Assembly (NCBI GenBank): GCA_963575745.1 | Contig: CAUYUJ010021693.1 | Span: 320,768-384,767, forward strand | DNA from: Prorocentrum cordatum | Lineage: Eukaryota > Sar > Dinophyceae > Prorocentrales > Prorocentraceae | Direction: 5' to 3' | DNA: 64,000 nt | Part shown: positions 61,601 through 64,000 of the stretch, one piece after another | How positions within the stretch are numbered: the stretch's first letter is position 1 | Layout of the letters: the number at the start of each line of letters is the position of its first letter | Program-made: the position numbers and the translations under genes | Notes under the pieces: generated by a model | Database searches by the model: none | What the model saw: only the letters and a program-made list of their open reading frames with translations | What the model was told of the DNA's origin: nothing

Positions 61601-63121
61601 GAGAGCCCAACACTGGCGCCAGAACTGGATGTCGGAGGGGGCCTCGTCCACTCGGTACCAGGGAACGTCATCGTTTGGGGGGCGTTTCGGCTTGGTTTCG
61701 TCTTCGTGAAATGGCCCCCACTTTCCACTGTTGCACAGCACTATGCATCTGTCGGACGGGTACCTGGTGGACGGGCTGAGGCCGAGCACTTGGGCGTCTC
61801 TTGGGTGAATGGCACCGCCCAGGGAGGGGGGCCACCAGATCGTGACGTCAGCAATTTTGTCGACTGTGGGGCCGGTGACAGAAATGTGCAGTTCTTTGCC
61901 TTCCTTGTCTCCCTCCTGGGTCCTGGATGCCACATTGTACCTAGAGGGCCACTCCAGTAGATAGAGTTCCTTACCCTCTGGAAGCTCCAGCGCGCTGCGT
62001 AACCGGAAGGTGTCCAGGTCGCCCAAGTCCGAGTTGGCGTCGATCCTGGTGACGCGGACGCCGAGCGCGCAGTTGCCTTTCCTGGCCAGGTCTTCGCGTG
62101 TGGAGTCTTTTCTGTTGTCCACCGTCTCGACAGACGCTCGGCTTTCTACCCGGGCGATCCTCCGAAGTGTCTGTCCACGATCCTGGAGGGAGTAAGGCCA
62201 CTGCGAGGGGAGCCGAACGGCCTCAGGAAGGTCCCCGAGCGCCGCCTTGGGGTGGACTCGGGAGTGCGGAGAGTCCAGGGGCACAGAGTAAAGACTAAGT
62301 ACGTCGGTGGCCGCTTGGAGTGCCAACGAATCGTCCAGCTGCTGCTCCGACGGGCCTGCTGGTGATGTATCTTCTCCCTTTGCAAGCATCACTCCTCGCT
62401 GCTGGCTGGGCTGGCCCCAGGCGGGCGGAGGGTGGGGCGGCGGGGGCGGGGGCAAAGGTCCACTCGAGGCGGTTGCGGGCTGCCCAGGTGCGGCAGGCAG
62501 TGACCCGACGGACGATTTTGCTAGCGCGTTGGCCCCTCCGCCAACGTCGGGCTGTCTGACGCCCGTCCGCCTAGCCTCTCGTGTGTCCATCAAGTGCGAC
62601 CTCACGTGCTCTGGGTCGGATCTGGTGCCTCCAGGGCAGTTGTGCGTCGGTTCGTCGTCCCAGAGAGGGTAGGTGGTGGGCACGTGCAGGGCGTCTTCCG
62701 GAATCGCGAGACCAGGGAGTGAGCGTGCACCGTCTTGGGATACCAAGGGTTGGACGGGCCTCCAGCCTGGCCAGGGCCTTCGCACGATATGCACACGGTG
62801 ATTTGAGTCCCAGGTCGATCCACTGCACATGCTCCACATATTCCCAGGGGTGACAAAGGTGTTTGGGTCGGGCCACCCGTCGCTGTAGCGCTTTTGCGAC
62901 ATGTCGTAGTGCTTGTCGCTTAGGATGCGCTGAGTGTCATCCACGGGCTCCTGGCAGATCTCGCACCAGTGGCGCCACCCGCCGTTAAAGAAAACCCAAC
63001 GCATCCAAGGACAGTGCCGAGCAAGGAAAACGCGTGTGCCCAATCTGAATGGCGGTCCGTCCTCACAGTGTGGCAGGCACGAGGGCCAACGTCGGGTGGG
63101 GCCTTGGTTGTTCTTGGGCAT
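61541..63121 (-). CDS. LINE-like copy B: second ORF, zinc finger and region before the helicase
   Basis: Starts at the ATG 63121-63119 (MPKNNQGPTRRW), matching the start in copy A. The finger reads WRHWCEICQEPVDDTQRILSD with KHYDM (about 62890-62980), a C-x2-C-x11-H-x5-H pattern like U1/matrin fingers. P.TFVTPGNMW and HIVRRPWPGWRPVQP follow, then a Pro/Gly-rich spacer (62400-62480) and a conserved block GNCALGVRVTRIDA, LLEWPSRYNVA, and DDVPWYRVDEAPSD. The frame ends near 61541; the protein continues in the next frame with FPRAVSPDFLLLAFL into the helicase core. The pre-helicase block is shared with copy A but is not a domain I know. Confidence 0.8.
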   Translation of the reverse strand: MPKNNQGPTRRWPSCLPHCEDGPPFRLGTRVFLARHCPWMRWVFFNGGWRHWCEICQEPVDDTQRILSDKHYDMSQKRYSDGWPDPNTFVTPGNMWSMCSGSTWDSNHRVHIVRRPWPGWRPVQPLVSQDGARSLPGLAIPEDALHVPTTYPLWDDEPTHNCPGGTRSDPEHVRSHLMDTREARRTGVRQPDVGGGANALAKSSVGSLPAAPGQPATASSGPLPPPPPPHPPPAWGQPSQQRGVMLAKGEDTSPAGPSEQQLDDSLALQAATDVLSLYSVPLDSPHSRVHPKAALGDLPEAVRLPSQWPYSLQDRGQTLRRIARVESRASVETVDNRKDSTREDLARKGNCALGVRVTRIDANSDLGDLDTFRLRSALELPEGKELYLLEWPSRYNVASRTQEGDKEGKELHISVTGPTVDKIADVTIWWPPSLGGAIHPRDAQVLGLSPSTRYPSDRCIVLCNSGKWGPFHEDETKPKRPPNDDVPWYRVDEAPSDIQFWRQCWALDQIYLRQNAADLFPARCLP

Positions 63122-63244
63122 GGTCCCAGGGAGCGTCCAGTCGTAACCCAGGGAGGCAGCTGAAGGCTGCGGGCTGTAGTGACCTTAGTGCGTCGGACCG
63201 GGAGCGATCAGGGGGGATGAGGAGGAGGGGGGTTTTCGAGAGCG
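63122..63244 (-). promoter_or_regulatory. Hairpin-bearing gap between RNase H and helicase ORFs, copy B
   Basis: 122 bases between the RNase H stop (63245) and the next start (63121). It holds GCAGCTGAAGGCTGC at 63156-63170 (perfect GCAGC/GCTGC stem, five-base loop) and two CCCAGGGA words at 63125 and 63147. It corresponds to the hairpin at 13100-13114 in copy A. Confidence 0.55.
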
Positions 63245-63997
63245 TCAACGAACAAGGCGACCTGGACCAAGTCGCAGAGGTCGACTCCGGCGGCGGGGAA
63301 GAGGAGGAGGGGAGCGATGGGTGTTTTCCCACACGACCCAGGTGGTGACCGCATGATCACCGGCGTGTCTGAGGGCGCTGGCCCAAAAGACTCCTAGTGT
63401 CGCGAGGCGATCGGCCGCTTTGTTGAGCCGACGTCGCACCGCCTGCCATGTGAGAGCCCATCCCGACTCACTGGCTTGCCTGAGGGCAAAGTCCATTTGT
63501 TGTGCCAGATGGAGCCGCCGATAGCGTCCAGTGCCGGCCCCGTATCGGATGGCAGCCAGGTTGTCGCCAACCACTCTGGCGCCACGGAGCGTGTCTTCGA
63601 CGTGAGGGAGCAGGGCGAGGCCAGCTCTGCACCCAGAGGCCTCGGCCGTCTGTGCGTCGTCGCAGCCTGGGAGGGCCACCACAGCGACCGCTACGACGCG
63701 CGGGTAGCCGCGGCGTGGGTCATGCCTCCACAGAACAGCCGCCGCACCAGAGACCTTGTCCCCTTCTCCGATTCGGCGCGCCCCCCCGTCGAACGTAAGC
63801 TCGCAAGGCCATTGGGCAAAGTCGGCGGCGGGGAGCGGGGAGTCTCTGACTGTGATTTCTTCGCCAACGCCCATGTCCCTGCCCGCTCTGAGCACGAGGG
63901 TGCGTTGGTCACAGAGTCTGCAATACGCTTTGGTCCAGAGGGCACTGGGGTCCCTGTCTGTCCTGGGGCATGGGAACCAGCCCCGCCCAGGGGGCAT
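63245..63997 (-). CDS. LINE-like copy B: RNase H domain, cut at the window edge
   Basis: Ribonuclease H that ends the RT polyprotein; the upstream RT lies beyond the window. WPCELTFDGGARRIG gives the first Asp, ASGCRAGLALLPHV the helix with the Glu region, ARVVGDNLAAIRYGAGTGRYRR the second Asp, and VRRRLNKAADRLATLG the last Asp (63400-63830). It is one uninterrupted frame, unlike copy A. A C-x2-C pair (YCRLCDQ) lies near 63920, upstream of the domain. It ends with TGA at 63245 after an Arg/Pro-rich tail. Confidence 0.88.
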   Translation of the reverse strand: MPPGRGWFPCPRTDRDPSALWTKAYCRLCDQRTLVLRAGRDMGVGEEITVRDSPLPAADFAQWPCELTFDGGARRIGEGDKVSGAAAVLWRHDPRRGYPRVVAVAVVALPGCDDAQTAEASGCRAGLALLPHVEDTLRGARVVGDNLAAIRYGAGTGRYRRLHLAQQMDFALRQASESGWALTWQAVRRRLNKAADRLATLGVFWASALRHAGDHAVTTWVVWENTHRSPPPLPRRRSRPLRLGPGRLVR

Positions 63998-64000
63998 CCA

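Noticed and set aside
1-64000. tRNA or rRNA genes
   Set aside because: GTTCGAA-like words occur (for example near 720, 17490 and 61066) but none has matching arms for a cloverleaf, and no rRNA core sequence was seen.
55769-64000. Copy B as a separate host helicase gene
   Set aside because: It is preceded by RNase H and followed by a repeat-bearing tail in the same order as copy A, so it belongs to the retroelement family.

Overview
This is nuclear DNA of a eukaryote, most likely a dinoflagellate. The window is GC-rich, packed with retroelements, simple repeats and homopolymer runs, and carries no bacterial-style operons. One element is a Ty1/copia retrotransposon with a methyltransferase-like insertion, and another is a retroelement with a C5-cytosine methyltransferase. 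Capture of DNA methyltransferases by retrotransposons has been reported for dinoflagellates, so the assignment rests on gene content; no rRNA, tRNA or organism-specific marker was seen.

Layout. (1) 1-3.4 kb holds dispersed and low-complexity repeats. (2) 3.4-30.3 kb is a very large minus-strand non-LTR (LINE-like) element, called copy A. In transcript order it has a Pro-rich first part (30.3-28.9 kb), a zinc-ribbon-like module (27.4 kb), a RING-like finger (25.3-25.2 kb), uncharacterised segments, a C5-cytosine DNA methyltransferase (20.0-19.3 kb), an APE-type endonuclease (18.3-17 kb), a reverse transcriptase (16.9-15.4 kb), a CCHC zinc finger (14.5 kb), RNase H (13.8-13.3 kb), a second ORF with a C2H2-like finger and an SF1 helicase (13.1-8.5 kb), and a conserved C-terminal region (8.4-5.4 kb). 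A tail of nested tandem repeats follows (5.1-3.4 kb). Copy A is broken by many frameshifts, several at long C-runs of the sense strand. (3) 30.3-31.9 kb is non-coding. (4) 31.93-39.79 kb is a plus-strand Ty1/copia element with about 205-bp LTRs, an initiator-Met-type primer binding site, Gag, protease, a methyltransferase-like domain, integrase, RT and RNase H, again with frameshifts and a nonsense codon. (5) 39.8-44.3 kb holds repeats, a long palindrome and no recognised gene. (6) 44.3-53.9 kb has several minus-strand coding-like segments of unknown function, either a decayed gene or exons of an intron-rich gene. (7) 54.1-64.0 kb is copy B, a second minus-strand member of the LINE-like family. 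It is cut by the window edge and shows RNase H, the finger plus helicase ORF, the C-terminal region and a tandem-repeat 3' tail in the same order as copy A.

Together, copy A has the parts for target cleavage (endonuclease), cDNA synthesis (RT), RNA removal (RNase H), nucleic-acid remodelling (helicase), and modification of the new DNA (methyltransferase). Copy B is a clear homologue with diverged sequence, which shows that the RNase H - zinc finger - helicase - C-terminal order is a maintained architecture and not a chance juxtaposition. Each copy carries its own version of a short GCAGC/GCYGC hairpin in its 3' tail and just upstream of the helicase ORF.
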